DNA of 64,000 bases from Candidatus Ferrigenium altingense. Lineage in GTDB: Bacteria > Pseudomonadota > Gammaproteobacteria > Burkholderiales > Gallionellaceae. The DNA lies in NCBI GenBank assembly GCA_020621985.1, contig JAHRYS010000001.1, positions 248,001 through 312,000 of the forward strand, read 5' to 3'. Positions 53,977-62,974 of this stretch are shown one piece after another. Position 1 is the stretch's first letter. Each line of letters begins with the position of its first letter. The translations under genes and the position numbers were made by a program. The notes below the pieces were generated by a model, which did not search any database, was not told where the DNA came from, and saw nothing but the letters and a program-made list of their open reading frames with translations.

Positions 53977-54399
53977 ATGATGGAAAAATGGACGGATGAG
54001 CTGAGTGTCGGGAATGCATCAATCGATGCCGATCACAAAAAATTGATAATAATGGTCAATGGCTTGGAGACTATGATCAAGGCGAGGGATAATTTCGCCT
54101 TGCCGCAAGCACTTGAACAGCTCGAGCACCATTTATATATGCATTTTCTCAACGAGGAAAAAATTGCGCAGGCGGTCAATTTTCCTTTTGGCAAAAACAA
54201 GCTGGAGCACCAATATGTGCTGAAGGAGTTTCAGCACATGAAAGGTGAGTTGATCGCCAAGAATGGCATATGGTCTGATGGTGCGGCAGAGCATTATTCT
54301 CATTTCCTGAGTGATTGGATAACCGATCACGTCGTTAAGGAGGATATGCTGATGAAGCCGGTGCTGCAAACCTATCCGTATGACTTCAAACCCGACTGA
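53977..54399 (+). CDS. bacteriohemerythrin-like protein (copy 2)
   Basis: MMEKWTDELSVGNASIDADHKKLIIMVNGL..HHLYMHFLNEEK..HQYVLKEFQHMK..LSDWITDHVVKEDMLMKP: hemerythrin His/Glu/Asp ligand pattern. Confidence 0.85.
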   Translation: MMEKWTDELSVGNASIDADHKKLIIMVNGLETMIKARDNFALPQALEQLEHHLYMHFLNEEKIAQAVNFPFGKNKLEHQYVLKEFQHMKGELIAKNGIWSDGAAEHYSHFLSDWITDHVVKEDMLMKPVLQTYPYDFKPD

Positions 54400-54514
54400 G
54401 CGGTAGCTTTGATACGGTGAGGGGCAGCCCTATAGCCCAGGAAGAGAGTCGGGCAGGCAATTCGCGCAGCGGATACTCGCAAAGGCCGCAAGCCTCCGGT
54501 CTATGCGATCCGCC

Positions 54515-55228
54515 TCACGCTGGTTCGGGGATGATCTCGCGCAGTACCTGAAAAATTTCGCGGTAATTCTTAGGAGGCTTCCCGGCCTCCATTTCCTTTT
54601 GCGCGTTGCGGATCAGCGTGCGCAAGCGTTGCGCGTCGGCTTGCGGATGAGCGGCGAGCAACTCGGTCAACGCGCTGTCGTTTTCCATCAGGCGGTCGCG
54701 CCAGCGTTCCAGTTGGTGCATATACGCGATGTGATGTTGTGATTTCCCCTTCCATGCGTCCAGCTTGGCGAGGATGGGAGCGGTATCCACTTCGCGCATC
54801 AGCTTGCCGATGTATTGCATCTGGCGGCGCTGCGCGCCGAACTTGTTGATGTTCTTCATCTCGCGGATCGCATCGCGCAAGTTCTCGGGGATGTCGAGTT
54901 GCGCGATCTGGTCCTTGCCCAGCTCGGTTAATTCCTTGCCGAGGTCGCGCAACTCGTGCATCTGCTTTTTGATCTTGGTCTTGCTCGGAGGCAGCTCCTC
55001 CTCATCTTCCGCGACCTTGGGTTGATTGCGCAGGCCGCGCCCCCGGGTAGATGAGCTGTTTGGGGTGCGCGCGTGGGGACGGATGACTTCTACGCCGCCA
55101 TCATCGTGTTCCTCGGCATCGCATACCTCGGCAACGTCGTGCTCATCTTCATCCTCGTCATCTCCCAGATGAATATAGAGCGGCTCGTTTTCGCCGTGGG
55201 CTTTTGGGGTTTTATTGTGCGTGGTCAT
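54515..55228 (-). CDS. darP: ribosome-associated protein DarP (YjgA, DUF615) with long acidic N-terminal extension
   Basis: PPSKTKIKKQMHELRDLGKELTELGKDQIAQLDIPENLRDAIREMKNINKFGAQRRQMQYIGKLMREVD. Confidence 0.9.
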   Translation of the reverse strand: MTTHNKTPKAHGENEPLYIHLGDDEDEDEHDVAEVCDAEEHDDGGVEVIRPHARTPNSSSTRGRGLRNQPKVAEDEEELPPSKTKIKKQMHELRDLGKELTELGKDQIAQLDIPENLRDAIREMKNINKFGAQRRQMQYIGKLMREVDTAPILAKLDAWKGKSQHHIAYMHQLERWRDRLMENDSALTELLAAHPQADAQRLRTLIRNAQKEMEAGKPPKNYREIFQVLREIIPEPA

Positions 55229-55307
55229 AACAGTTAATGTGGCTGGCCTTAATGTGGAAGGCCGATGCTGCTATGATACCGCTTTTCGCCAATAACCCGC
55301 TTTGCTT

Positions 55308-56678
55308 ATGAATTCCCCGGTATCTTCTAACCCGCGTTTCTCCCATTCCGCCGATGCGTTACGCAACATCGCCCAGGACATGCTGGACTATGCCAAACAG
55401 CGCGGCGCATCAGCCGCCGCCGCCGAAGTTTCGACAGGTTTTGGCCAGGCCGTCACGGTGCGCCAAGGCGAGGTGGAAACCATCGAATATAACCGCGATA
55501 AAGGCTTGGGCATCACTGTCTATATCGGCCAGAAGCGCGGCAATGCCAGCTCTTCGGATTTTTCGCCGCAGGCGGTGCGCGACACGGTGGATGCGGCGTT
55601 GTCGATCGCCAGCTACACCGCAATAGACGACTGTTCTGGCTTGCCGGAGGCGGACATGCTGGCGCGCGATTGCCCCGATCTGGACTTGTACCACCCGTGG
55701 GATTTGCCGGTGGATGATGCGATCGAGTTGGCCAAACGGTGCGAGCAGGCCGCGCTGGATACCGATAAACGCATCAGCAACTCGGAAGGCGCGACGGTGA
55801 ATGTGCACGAGGCGCAGTTCGTGCATGCCAACAGCCTCGGCTTTATCGGCGGCTACCCCACTTCGCGCCACAGTCTTAGCTGCGCGGTGATCGCCGGCAA
55901 GGACGACGCGATGGAGCGCGACTACTGGTACAGCGTGGCGCGCGATGCCAAGGATTTGCTGGATGTGCAACAGCTCGGGCGGATTGCGGCGGAACGCACC
56001 GTGCGCCGCCTGAACGCGCGCCAGATCGACACCATGCAGGTGCCGGTGCTGTTCGAGGCGCCGATCGCATCGAGCCTGCTGGGCAGTTTCGTCGGCGCGG
56101 TGAGCGGCGGCAGTCTGTACCGCAAATCATCGTTCCTGCTCGATCAGCTGGGCAAACCGGTTTTTGCGCCGCATATCAACATCGAAGACATCCCGGACAT
56201 CCGCAAAGGGCTGGCCTCCAGCCCGTTCGATGACGAGGGCGTGCGGGTGCAACGCCGCGCGATTGTCGAGAACGGCGTGCTGAGCGGCTATTTCCTCGGC
56301 AGTTATTCGGCGCGCAAGCTGGGCATGCGTTCTACCGGCAATTCGGGCGGCAACCACAACCTGATCCTGAAAGCGTCGGGGGATCAATCCGGCGAGCTCG
56401 ATTTTGCCGGGCTGCTGAAAACCATGTCGCGCGGACTGCTGGTCACTGAATTGCTGGGTAGCGGCGTCAATGCGGTGACCGGCGATTACTCGCGCGGCGC
56501 GGCAGGATTTTGGGTGGAGCACGGCGAGATCCAGTATCCGGTGCAGGAAATCACCATCGCCGGAAACCTGAAAGACATGTACCGCAACATCGTTGCGGTC
56601 GGCAACGACATTCTGGTGCAAGGCTCGCGGCAGTGCGGGTCGATTCTGGTGGAAGGCATGACCGTGGCGGGGCGATAG
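55308..56678 (+). CDS. pmbA: metalloprotease PmbA/TldE
   Basis: GFGQAVTVRQGEVETIEYNRDKGLGITVYIGQKRGNASSSDFS...GAAGFWVEHGEIQYPVQEITIAGNLKDMYRNI. Confidence 0.95.
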   Translation: MNSPVSSNPRFSHSADALRNIAQDMLDYAKQRGASAAAAEVSTGFGQAVTVRQGEVETIEYNRDKGLGITVYIGQKRGNASSSDFSPQAVRDTVDAALSIASYTAIDDCSGLPEADMLARDCPDLDLYHPWDLPVDDAIELAKRCEQAALDTDKRISNSEGATVNVHEAQFVHANSLGFIGGYPTSRHSLSCAVIAGKDDAMERDYWYSVARDAKDLLDVQQLGRIAAERTVRRLNARQIDTMQVPVLFEAPIASSLLGSFVGAVSGGSLYRKSSFLLDQLGKPVFAPHINIEDIPDIRKGLASSPFDDEGVRVQRRAIVENGVLSGYFLGSYSARKLGMRSTGNSGGNHNLILKASGDQSGELDFAGLLKTMSRGLLVTELLGSGVNAVTGDYSRGAAGFWVEHGEIQYPVQEITIAGNLKDMYRNIVAVGNDILVQGSRQCGSILVEGMTVAGR

Positions 56679-56744
56679 GGTGCAACGCCCCTGATTTATT
56701 GCCGCGCACAAGAGAGGGCGCTATACCCGAAATAAAACCGGCGC

Positions 56745-56803
56745 GTAGCGTGCGCTGTGCGCACGACAACACACCCCAAAACCGTGCGCACAGCGCACGC
56801 TAC
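56745..56803. repeat. intergenic palindromic repeat family C, copy 2
   Basis: GTAGCGTGCGCTGTGCGCACG...CGTGCGCACAGCGCACGCTAC. Confidence 0.8.
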
Positions 56804-56921
56804 CGATAGCATGACCAACACTTTCAAATGCCCCGGATCAGCCTTGCCCCTGTAGCGTATCCCTGCAACATGGTAAAATCCGCCGCTTTCCCGCTTTCAT
56901 TATTTATTAGGAATATTCGCC

Positions 56922-58169
56922 ATGTTCTCCAGCAAAAATACCATTGCCCAGACCGATCCGGAATTGTGGGTAGCGATCCAGAACGAAAACCGCCGCCAGG
57001 AAGATCACATCGAGTTGATCGCCTCGGAAAATTACGCCAGCCCGGCGGTGATGGAAGCACAGGGCAGCAAGCTGACCAATAAATACGCCGAGGGTTATCC
57101 CGGCAAGCGTTATTACGGCGGCTGCGAGTATGTGGACGTGGCCGAGCAACTGGCCATCGACCGCGTGAAGGCGCTGTTCGGCGCGGAATATGCCAACGTG
57201 CAGCCGAATTCCGGTTCGCAGGCAAACCAGGCGGTGTACATGTCGGTGCTGAAACCCGGCGACACTATCCTCGGCCTGTCGCTGGCGCATGGCGGGCATT
57301 TGACGCACGGCGCGTCGGTCAATGCCAGCGGCAAGCTGTATAACGCCATCCAGTACGGCTTGGATAAAAACGAAGAAATCGATTACGACCAGGTGCAGGC
57401 ATTGGCGACGGCGCATAAGCCGAAGATGATCGTCGCGGGCGCGTCGGCCTATTCGCTGGTGATCGACTGGAAACGCTTCCGTGAAATTGCCGACAGCGTC
57501 GGCGCGTACCTGTTCGTGGACATGGCGCATTACGCCGGCTTGATCGCGGCGGGCGTGTACCCCAGCCCGGTCGGCATCGCGGATTTTGTTACCAGCACCA
57601 CCCACAAGACCCTGCGCGGCCCGCGCGGCGGCATTATTCTCGCCAAGGCGGAATATGAAAAAGTGCTGAACTCGGCGATTTTCCCCGGTATTCAGGGCGG
57701 CCCGCTGATGCACGTGATCGCCGCCAAGGCGGTGGCGTTCAAGGAAGCGGCCAGCAAGGAATTCAAGGAATACCAGAAGCAGGTGGTGGACAATGCGCGC
57801 GTGATGACCAAGGTGCTGCAGGAACGCGGCCTGCGCATCGTGTCCGGGCGCACCGACAGCCATTTGTTCCTGGTGGATTTGCAGGCCAAAAACATTACCG
57901 GCAAGGATGCCGAAACCGCGCTGGGGCGTGCGCATATCACGGTGAACAAGAATTCCATCCCCAATGACCCGCAAAAACCGTTCGTGACCAGCGGCATCCG
58001 CATCGGCAGCCCGGCGATGACCACGCGCGGTTTCAAGGAACTGGAGGCGGAGAAATTGGCGCACCTGATTGCCGATGTGCTGGACGCACCGGAAGACGAC
58101 GCGGTGATCGCGCGCGTGGTAGGCGAAGTGAAGCTGCTGTGCGACAAGTTTCCGGTGTATGGAAACTAA
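56922..58169 (+). CDS. glyA: serine hydroxymethyltransferase
   Basis: [45 protein letters not shown]. Confidence 0.98.
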   Translation: MFSSKNTIAQTDPELWVAIQNENRRQEDHIELIASENYASPAVMEAQGSKLTNKYAEGYPGKRYYGGCEYVDVAEQLAIDRVKALFGAEYANVQPNSGSQANQAVYMSVLKPGDTILGLSLAHGGHLTHGASVNASGKLYNAIQYGLDKNEEIDYDQVQALATAHKPKMIVAGASAYSLVIDWKRFREIADSVGAYLFVDMAHYAGLIAAGVYPSPVGIADFVTSTTHKTLRGPRGGIILAKAEYEKVLNSAIFPGIQGGPLMHVIAAKAVAFKEAASKEFKEYQKQVVDNARVMTKVLQERGLRIVSGRTDSHLFLVDLQAKNITGKDAETALGRAHITVNKNSIPNDPQKPFVTSGIRIGSPAMTTRGFKELEAEKLAHLIADVLDAPEDDAVIARVVGEVKLLCDKFPVYGN

Positions 58170-58262
58170 AGCTGGAAAGTGGAAAGTGGGGCGGCACTTC
58201 GTGCCTCAGTGGGGAGTGGAGAAACCACTTCCCACTTTCTACTTCCCACTTCCTACTCACCA
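58170..58262. repeat. degenerate heptanucleotide repeat region
   Basis: GGAAAGT GGAAAGT GGGG... and minus-strand GTGAGTA GGAAGTG GGAAGTA GAAAGTG GGAAGTG. Confidence 0.65.
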
Positions 58263-58757
58263 ATGAAGTGCCCATTCTGTAAAGGCGACAACACCCAGGT
58301 GGTGGATACCCGCGAAAGCGAGGAGGGCGACAGCATCCGCCGCCGCCGCCGTTGCCAGTCGTGCGACAAGCGCTTCACCACTTACGAGACCGTGGAACTG
58401 CGCATGCCGCAGGTGGTCAAGCAGAACGGGATGCGCAGCGAATTCGACGCGGCAAAGCTGCGCACCAGTTTCAGCCGCGCGCTGCACAAACGTCCGGTAC
58501 CAACCGAACTGGTGGATGCGGCGATCGATCACGTGACCCAAAAAGTTTTCGCATTGGGCGAACGCGAAGTCGGTTCGCGCCAGATCGGCGAGATGGTGAT
58601 GAAGGAATTGCTGAAGCTCGACAAGGTCGCCTACATCCGCTTCGCCTCGGTGTACAAGAGTTTTCAGGATGTCGGCGATTTCGCCGAAGCGGTTGAGGCG
58701 GTGAGCAAGTCGCCGACGCGCAGGGGCGCGGGGCGCAGCGCGAAGCGAACGGCCTAG
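58263..58757 (+). CDS. nrdR: transcriptional repressor NrdR
   Basis: [45 protein letters not shown]. Confidence 0.98.
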   Translation: MKCPFCKGDNTQVVDTRESEEGDSIRRRRRCQSCDKRFTTYETVELRMPQVVKQNGMRSEFDAAKLRTSFSRALHKRPVPTELVDAAIDHVTQKVFALGEREVGSRQIGEMVMKELLKLDKVAYIRFASVYKSFQDVGDFAEAVEAVSKSPTRRGAGRSAKRTA

Positions 58758-58762
58758 CTAGT

Positions 58763-59857
58763 ATGTTCTCCGCGCAAGACAGCGTTTGGATGGCGCAGGC
58801 ATTGCGGCTGGCGGAGCGCGGTTTGTACGGCACCAGCCCGAATCCTCGGGTCGGCTGCGTACTGGTGCGGGATGGCGATGTCGTCGGTACGGGCTGGCAT
58901 CGGCGCGCCGGCGAGCCGCATGCCGAGGTGCATGCGTTGCGCGAAGCGGGCGAAGCGGCGCGCGGTGCGACGGCTTATGTCACGCTGGAGCCGTGCAGCC
59001 ATCATGGCCGCACGCCGCCCTGCGCCGAGGCATTGGTCGAGGCGGGTGTGGCGCGCGTGGTGGTTGCGGTGCAAGACCCCAATCCTCAGGTGGCCGGGGA
59101 AGGCATCGCGCGGTTGCGCGCAGCCGGCATCGCGGTCGAAAGCGGACTGATGGAAACGGCAGCGCGCGAATTGAATATCGGGTTTTTCGCGCGCATGACG
59201 CGCGGCATGCCTTGGGTAAGAAGCAAGATCGCGATGAGCCTGGATGGGCGTACCGCGCTGGGCAACGGCAAGAGCCAGTGGATCACCGGCGATGCGGCAA
59301 GGCAGGACGTGCAGCGCTGGCGCGCACGCTCCTGCGCAGTGCTGACCGGGATCAATACGGTGCTGGCGGATGATGCGCGGTTGAATGTGCGCGAGATCGA
59401 AATGCCTCGCCAACCGCTGCGAGTGGTGCTGGACAGCCAGTTGCGCATTCCGCTTGAAGCGCGCGTGTTGATCGGGGGCGGCGTGTTGATTTACACCGCC
59501 ATGCACGATGCCGAAAAAAGCGCGGCGCTGGAACAGGCGGGCGCGTCGGTTTGCGTGCTGCCGGACGGCAAGGGACAGGTCGATTTGCCGGCCATGTTGC
59601 GCGACCTCGCGCAACGGGGATGCAACGAGGTGCTGGTGGAAGCAGGCAGCATTCTGAACGGCGCATTGCTGCGCACCGGGTTGGTGGATGAATTGCTGCT
59701 GTACGTTGCGCCGCAATTGCTGGGTGAAGCGGCGCGCGGCATGGCGCAATTGGGCGAGTTGACCAGTCTGGATCAGCGCGTGAATCTCAAGTGGCAGGAT
59801 ATGCGCCAAGTCGGAAATGATTTACGCATTACTGTGAGAATGGAAAGATGCCTCTAG
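58763..59857 (+). CDS. ribD: bifunctional riboflavin deaminase/reductase RibD
   Basis: MAQALRLAERGLYGTSPNPRVGCVLV..HAEVHAL..LEPCSHHGRTPPC; reductase domain. Confidence 0.97.
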   Translation: MFSAQDSVWMAQALRLAERGLYGTSPNPRVGCVLVRDGDVVGTGWHRRAGEPHAEVHALREAGEAARGATAYVTLEPCSHHGRTPPCAEALVEAGVARVVVAVQDPNPQVAGEGIARLRAAGIAVESGLMETAARELNIGFFARMTRGMPWVRSKIAMSLDGRTALGNGKSQWITGDAARQDVQRWRARSCAVLTGINTVLADDARLNVREIEMPRQPLRVVLDSQLRIPLEARVLIGGGVLIYTAMHDAEKSAALEQAGASVCVLPDGKGQVDLPAMLRDLAQRGCNEVLVEAGSILNGALLRTGLVDELLLYVAPQLLGEAARGMAQLGELTSLDQRVNLKWQDMRQVGNDLRITVRMERCL

Positions 59858-60050
59858 AAAGTTGTTTTGCGGGATGAAGCGCAAGGAGCCGCGCAGCGAA
59901 TGACGAGGCATATCAGGTTGGATAGACGAGGAATGAGCGACAACGGAGTTGCGGTGAAGGCTCATATCGGCGCAGCCGATGTGAAACTGCGAAGCAGTGG
60001 CCGGAACCAACACGCGACACCGCGATTCGCCCGCAAAACAACTTTATAGA
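59853..60050. repeat. 198-bp intergenic element bounded by 21-bp inverted repeats
   Basis: TCTAGAAAGTTGTTTTGCGGG (59853-59873) and inverted CCCGCAAAACAACTTTATAGA (60030-60050), 20/21 match. Confidence 0.8.
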
Positions 60051-60057
60051 GGTATCT

Positions 60058-60663
60058 ATGTTCAGTGGAATCATTGCCGATGTTGGCATCATCACCCGCG
60101 CGGAAGACCGAGACGGCGGCTTGCGCCTGAGTGTCGCGACCGAAGTGCTGGGTATGGATGACGTGCAGATCGGCGATAGCATCGCGGTAAACGGCGTGTG
60201 CCTCACCGTGGTAAAAATAGACGGACACACCTTCACCGTGGACGTGTCGCGCGAGACGCTGAACTGCACCGTCGGCCTTGAGCGGCAGGGCGGCCATGTC
60301 AACCTGGAAAAGGCCTTGCGCCTGTCGGACCGGCTGGGCGGGCATCTGGTGAGCGGGCATGTGGACGGCGTGGGCGAGGTCGTCGCGTTTAACGACATCG
60401 GTGAAAGCTGGCGGCTGGTGGTGCGCGCGCCGCAGGCGCTGGCGAAATACATCGCGACCAAGGGCTCCATCACCATCAACGGCGTGAGCCTTACCGTGAA
60501 CCATGTCGCGGGCTCGGAGTTCGATATGAACCTGATCCCGCATACGCTGGACGTGACCACGCTGAACGAATTGAAGACGGGCACGAAAGTGAATCTGGAG
60601 ATAGACCTGATCGCGCGCTATGTCGAGCGCATGATGCAGGGCGAGAAAGAAGAATCGAAATGA
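60058..60663 (+). CDS. ribE: riboflavin synthase alpha chain
   Basis: MFSGIIADVGIITRAEDRDGGLRL... duplicated lumazine-binding repeats. Confidence 0.97.
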   Translation: MFSGIIADVGIITRAEDRDGGLRLSVATEVLGMDDVQIGDSIAVNGVCLTVVKIDGHTFTVDVSRETLNCTVGLERQGGHVNLEKALRLSDRLGGHLVSGHVDGVGEVVAFNDIGESWRLVVRAPQALAKYIATKGSITINGVSLTVNHVAGSEFDMNLIPHTLDVTTLNELKTGTKVNLEIDLIARYVERMMQGEKEESK

Positions 60664-61754
60664 CTGACATAGCACCGATACAAGACATCATCGCGGAGAT
60701 ACGCGCCGGACGCATGGTCGTGCTGGTGGACGAGGAAGACCGCGAAAACGAAGGCGATCTGGTGTTCGCCGCCGAATTCGTTACGGCGGAGAAGGTCAAC
60801 TTCATGGCCAAGCATGGCCGCGGCCTGATTTGCCTGACGCTGACCGGAGCACATTGCAAACAGCTCGATTTGCCGCTGATGGTGCGCGAAAACGGTTCGC
60901 CGCTCGGCACCAATTTCACCCTGTCCATCGAGGCGGCATCGGGCGTGACCACCGGCATTTCGGCGGCCGACCGTGCGCGCACCATCCAGGCGGCGGCCAA
61001 CCCGAATGCGCGGCCATCCGACATCGTGCAGCCCGGCCATATCTTCCCGCTGATGGCGCAGAACGGCGGGGTGCTGGTGCGCGCCGGACACACCGAGGCG
61101 GGCTGCGACCTGGCGCAACTGGCCGGGCTGATGCCGGCAGCGGTGATCTGTGAAATCCTCAAGGATGACGGCGAGATGGCGCGGCTGCCTGACCTGATCG
61201 AATTTGCCAAGCAGCACCAGCTCAAGATCGGCACGATCGCCAGCCTGATCGAATACCGCAGCCATAACGAAAAACTGGTCGAGCGCGTGGCGCAACGCAG
61301 CGTGCAGACGGCTTACGGCCAGTTCGATTTGATTACCTATGTGGACAAGACCACGCAACGTGCCCAGCTGGCTCTGCTGAAGGGCGAGATTCGCCCCGAT
61401 GTTGAAACCCTGGTGCGCGTGCATGAACCGCTGTCGGTGATGGATTTTCTGGAGCAAACCGACTATTCGCATTCCACCAGCGTGCATGATGCGCTGAAGA
61501 AAATCAGCCAGTCCCCATGCGGCGTGCTGGTGTTGATGCATCATGGAGAAACTTCGCAGGATTTGCTGACGCGCGCCGCCGCAACAATGGAGACGCATCC
61601 GGTATTGCGCTGGGACCCGCGCAGTTACGGCATCGGCGCACAAATCTTGCGCGATCTCGGCGTGGGCAAGATGCGCCTGCTGGCCACGCCGCGCAAGCTG
61701 CCCAGCATGACCGGCTTTGGCCTGGAAGTAGTGGGGTACGCGAATCACGAATAG
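60660..61754 (+). CDS. ribBA: 3,4-dihydroxy-2-butanone-4-phosphate synthase with degenerate GTP cyclohydrolase II-like domain (RibBA/RibBX type)
   Basis: RAGRMVVLVDEEDRENEGDLVFAAEFVT N-domain; C-domain lacks the zinc-binding CDCG region. Confidence 0.93.
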   Translation: MTDIAPIQDIIAEIRAGRMVVLVDEEDRENEGDLVFAAEFVTAEKVNFMAKHGRGLICLTLTGAHCKQLDLPLMVRENGSPLGTNFTLSIEAASGVTTGISAADRARTIQAAANPNARPSDIVQPGHIFPLMAQNGGVLVRAGHTEAGCDLAQLAGLMPAAVICEILKDDGEMARLPDLIEFAKQHQLKIGTIASLIEYRSHNEKLVERVAQRSVQTAYGQFDLITYVDKTTQRAQLALLKGEIRPDVETLVRVHEPLSVMDFLEQTDYSHSTSVHDALKKISQSPCGVLVLMHHGETSQDLLTRAAATMETHPVLRWDPRSYGIGAQILRDLGVGKMRLLATPRKLPSMTGFGLEVVGYANHE

Positions 61755-61769
61755 CAAAATTACAGCCGT

Positions 61770-61867
61770 GGGGTGGGCTTTGCCCACCATGTCGGGCGAG
61801 CTTTGCATAGCCATTCGGCCAAGTCACCAAAATACGGTGACATAAGCCGCTGGTTAAGCCCGACCTA
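61770..61867. repeat. structured intergenic element with nested hairpins (family D)
   Basis: GTGGGCTTTGCCCAC hairpin; GTCGGGC...GCCCGAC outer stem; GTCACC-AAAATAC-GGTGAC inner hairpin. Confidence 0.7.
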
Positions 61868-61898
61868 CATTTTGTTTTGACTTGGGAGGATTTAAGGC

Positions 61899-62351
61899 AT
61901 GAAAGAAATCGAAAGAAACCTCAACGGCAGCGGCTTGCGCATCGGCATCGTGCAAAGCCGTTTCAATCCCGAAGTATGCGAGGGCCTGCTCGGCGCGTGC
62001 CGCGCGCAACTGGCGCAACAGGGTGTCGCAGAGGCCGATATTACGCTGGCCACGGTGCCGGGCGCGCTGGAGATTCCGCTGGCGCTGCTGTGCATGGCGG
62101 AAAGCGAAAAGTTTGACGCGCTGATCGCGCTGGGTGCGGTGATCCGCGGCGACACCTATCATTTCGAGGTGGTGTCGAACGAGTCGGCGCGCTGCGTGAA
62201 CGAAGTCCAACTGGCGTGCGGCGTGCCGGTCGCCAATGCGATCCTCACCACCGATAACGACGAACAGGCGATCGCGCGCATGCACACCAAGGGCGGCGAA
62301 GCCGCGCTGGTAGCCATCGAGATGGCCAACCTGCTGCGGGACTTGGCATGA
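61899..62351 (+). CDS. ribH: 6,7-dimethyl-8-ribityllumazine synthase
   Basis: [20 protein letters not shown]... GALEIPLAL... [16 protein letters not shown]. Confidence 0.97.
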   Translation: MKEIERNLNGSGLRIGIVQSRFNPEVCEGLLGACRAQLAQQGVAEADITLATVPGALEIPLALLCMAESEKFDALIALGAVIRGDTYHFEVVSNESARCVNEVQLACGVPVANAILTTDNDEQAIARMHTKGGEAALVAIEMANLLRDLA

Positions 62352-62824
62352 GCAATCCGGCCGCTGACCATGAAGTAAAAAAAGCGCCAAGCAAAAGCCC
62401 GCGCCATCGCGCGCGCGAACTGGCGTTGCAGGGCGTTTATCAATGGCGCGTCACCGCGGGCGAGGAAGCGCAAATCGAAAAGCAAATCCGGGACGAGAAG
62501 AACCTGGGCCGCTACGACAAGGAGCTGTTCTCCAAGCTGCTGCGCGGCGCGTTGAGCCAGCATGCCGACATTGAGGCGCTACTCGCGCCGCATCTCGACC
62601 GGCCGCTTGCCGAACTCAGCCCGGTGGAATTTTCCGTGCTGCTGCTGGGGGCGTTTGAATTATCGCAACACCTCGAGGTGCCCTACAAGGTCGTCATCAA
62701 CGAAGCGGTTGAGCTGGCCAAGACCTTTGGCGGTACCGACGGCCACAAATATGTCAACGGCGTGCTGGACAAGCTGGCGCCGCAGGTCCGTGCACCGGAA
62801 TTTGCGGCGCGCAACAGGGCTTAG
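62348..62824 (+). CDS. nusB: transcription antitermination factor NusB
   Basis: [24 protein letters not shown]... [32 protein letters not shown]. Confidence 0.97.
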   Translation: MSNPAADHEVKKAPSKSPRHRARELALQGVYQWRVTAGEEAQIEKQIRDEKNLGRYDKELFSKLLRGALSQHADIEALLAPHLDRPLAELSPVEFSVLLLGAFELSQHLEVPYKVVINEAVELAKTFGGTDGHKYVNGVLDKLAPQVRAPEFAARNRA

Positions 62825-62833
62825 TCGCTAGTC

Positions 62834-62969
62834 GTAGGATGGGTTGAGCGCAGCGATAACCAATGACTTGGCTGTCGTATTTTGACAGCCTAGTCAGATG
62901 GCTATGCAAAGCTACCCATCAATTTGTTAACGTAAAACGATGGGTATTGCTGCGCTCAACCCATCCTAC
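62834..62969. repeat. intergenic palindromic repeat family B, copy 2, carrying a 56-bp family-D-like insertion
   Basis: GTAGGATGGGTTGAGCGCAGCGATA - insert 62859-62914 - CCCATCAATTTGTTAACGTAAAACGATGGGTATTGCTGCGCTCAACCCATCCTAC. Confidence 0.85.
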
Positions 62970-62974
62970 AAACC

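Noticed and set aside
59867-60049. 60-aa ORF MRDEAQGAAQRMTRHIRLDRRGMSDNGVAV...
   Set aside because: Lies entirely inside the inverted-repeat element, lacks an SD and shows no recognisable domain.
59858-60057. FMN riboswitch (RFN element) between ribD and ribE
   Set aside because: None of the conserved RFN blocks (e.g. GGGGCAGGGTGAAATTCCCGACCGGCGGT, GCGAGCC) is present; the region is instead an inverted-repeat-bounded element.
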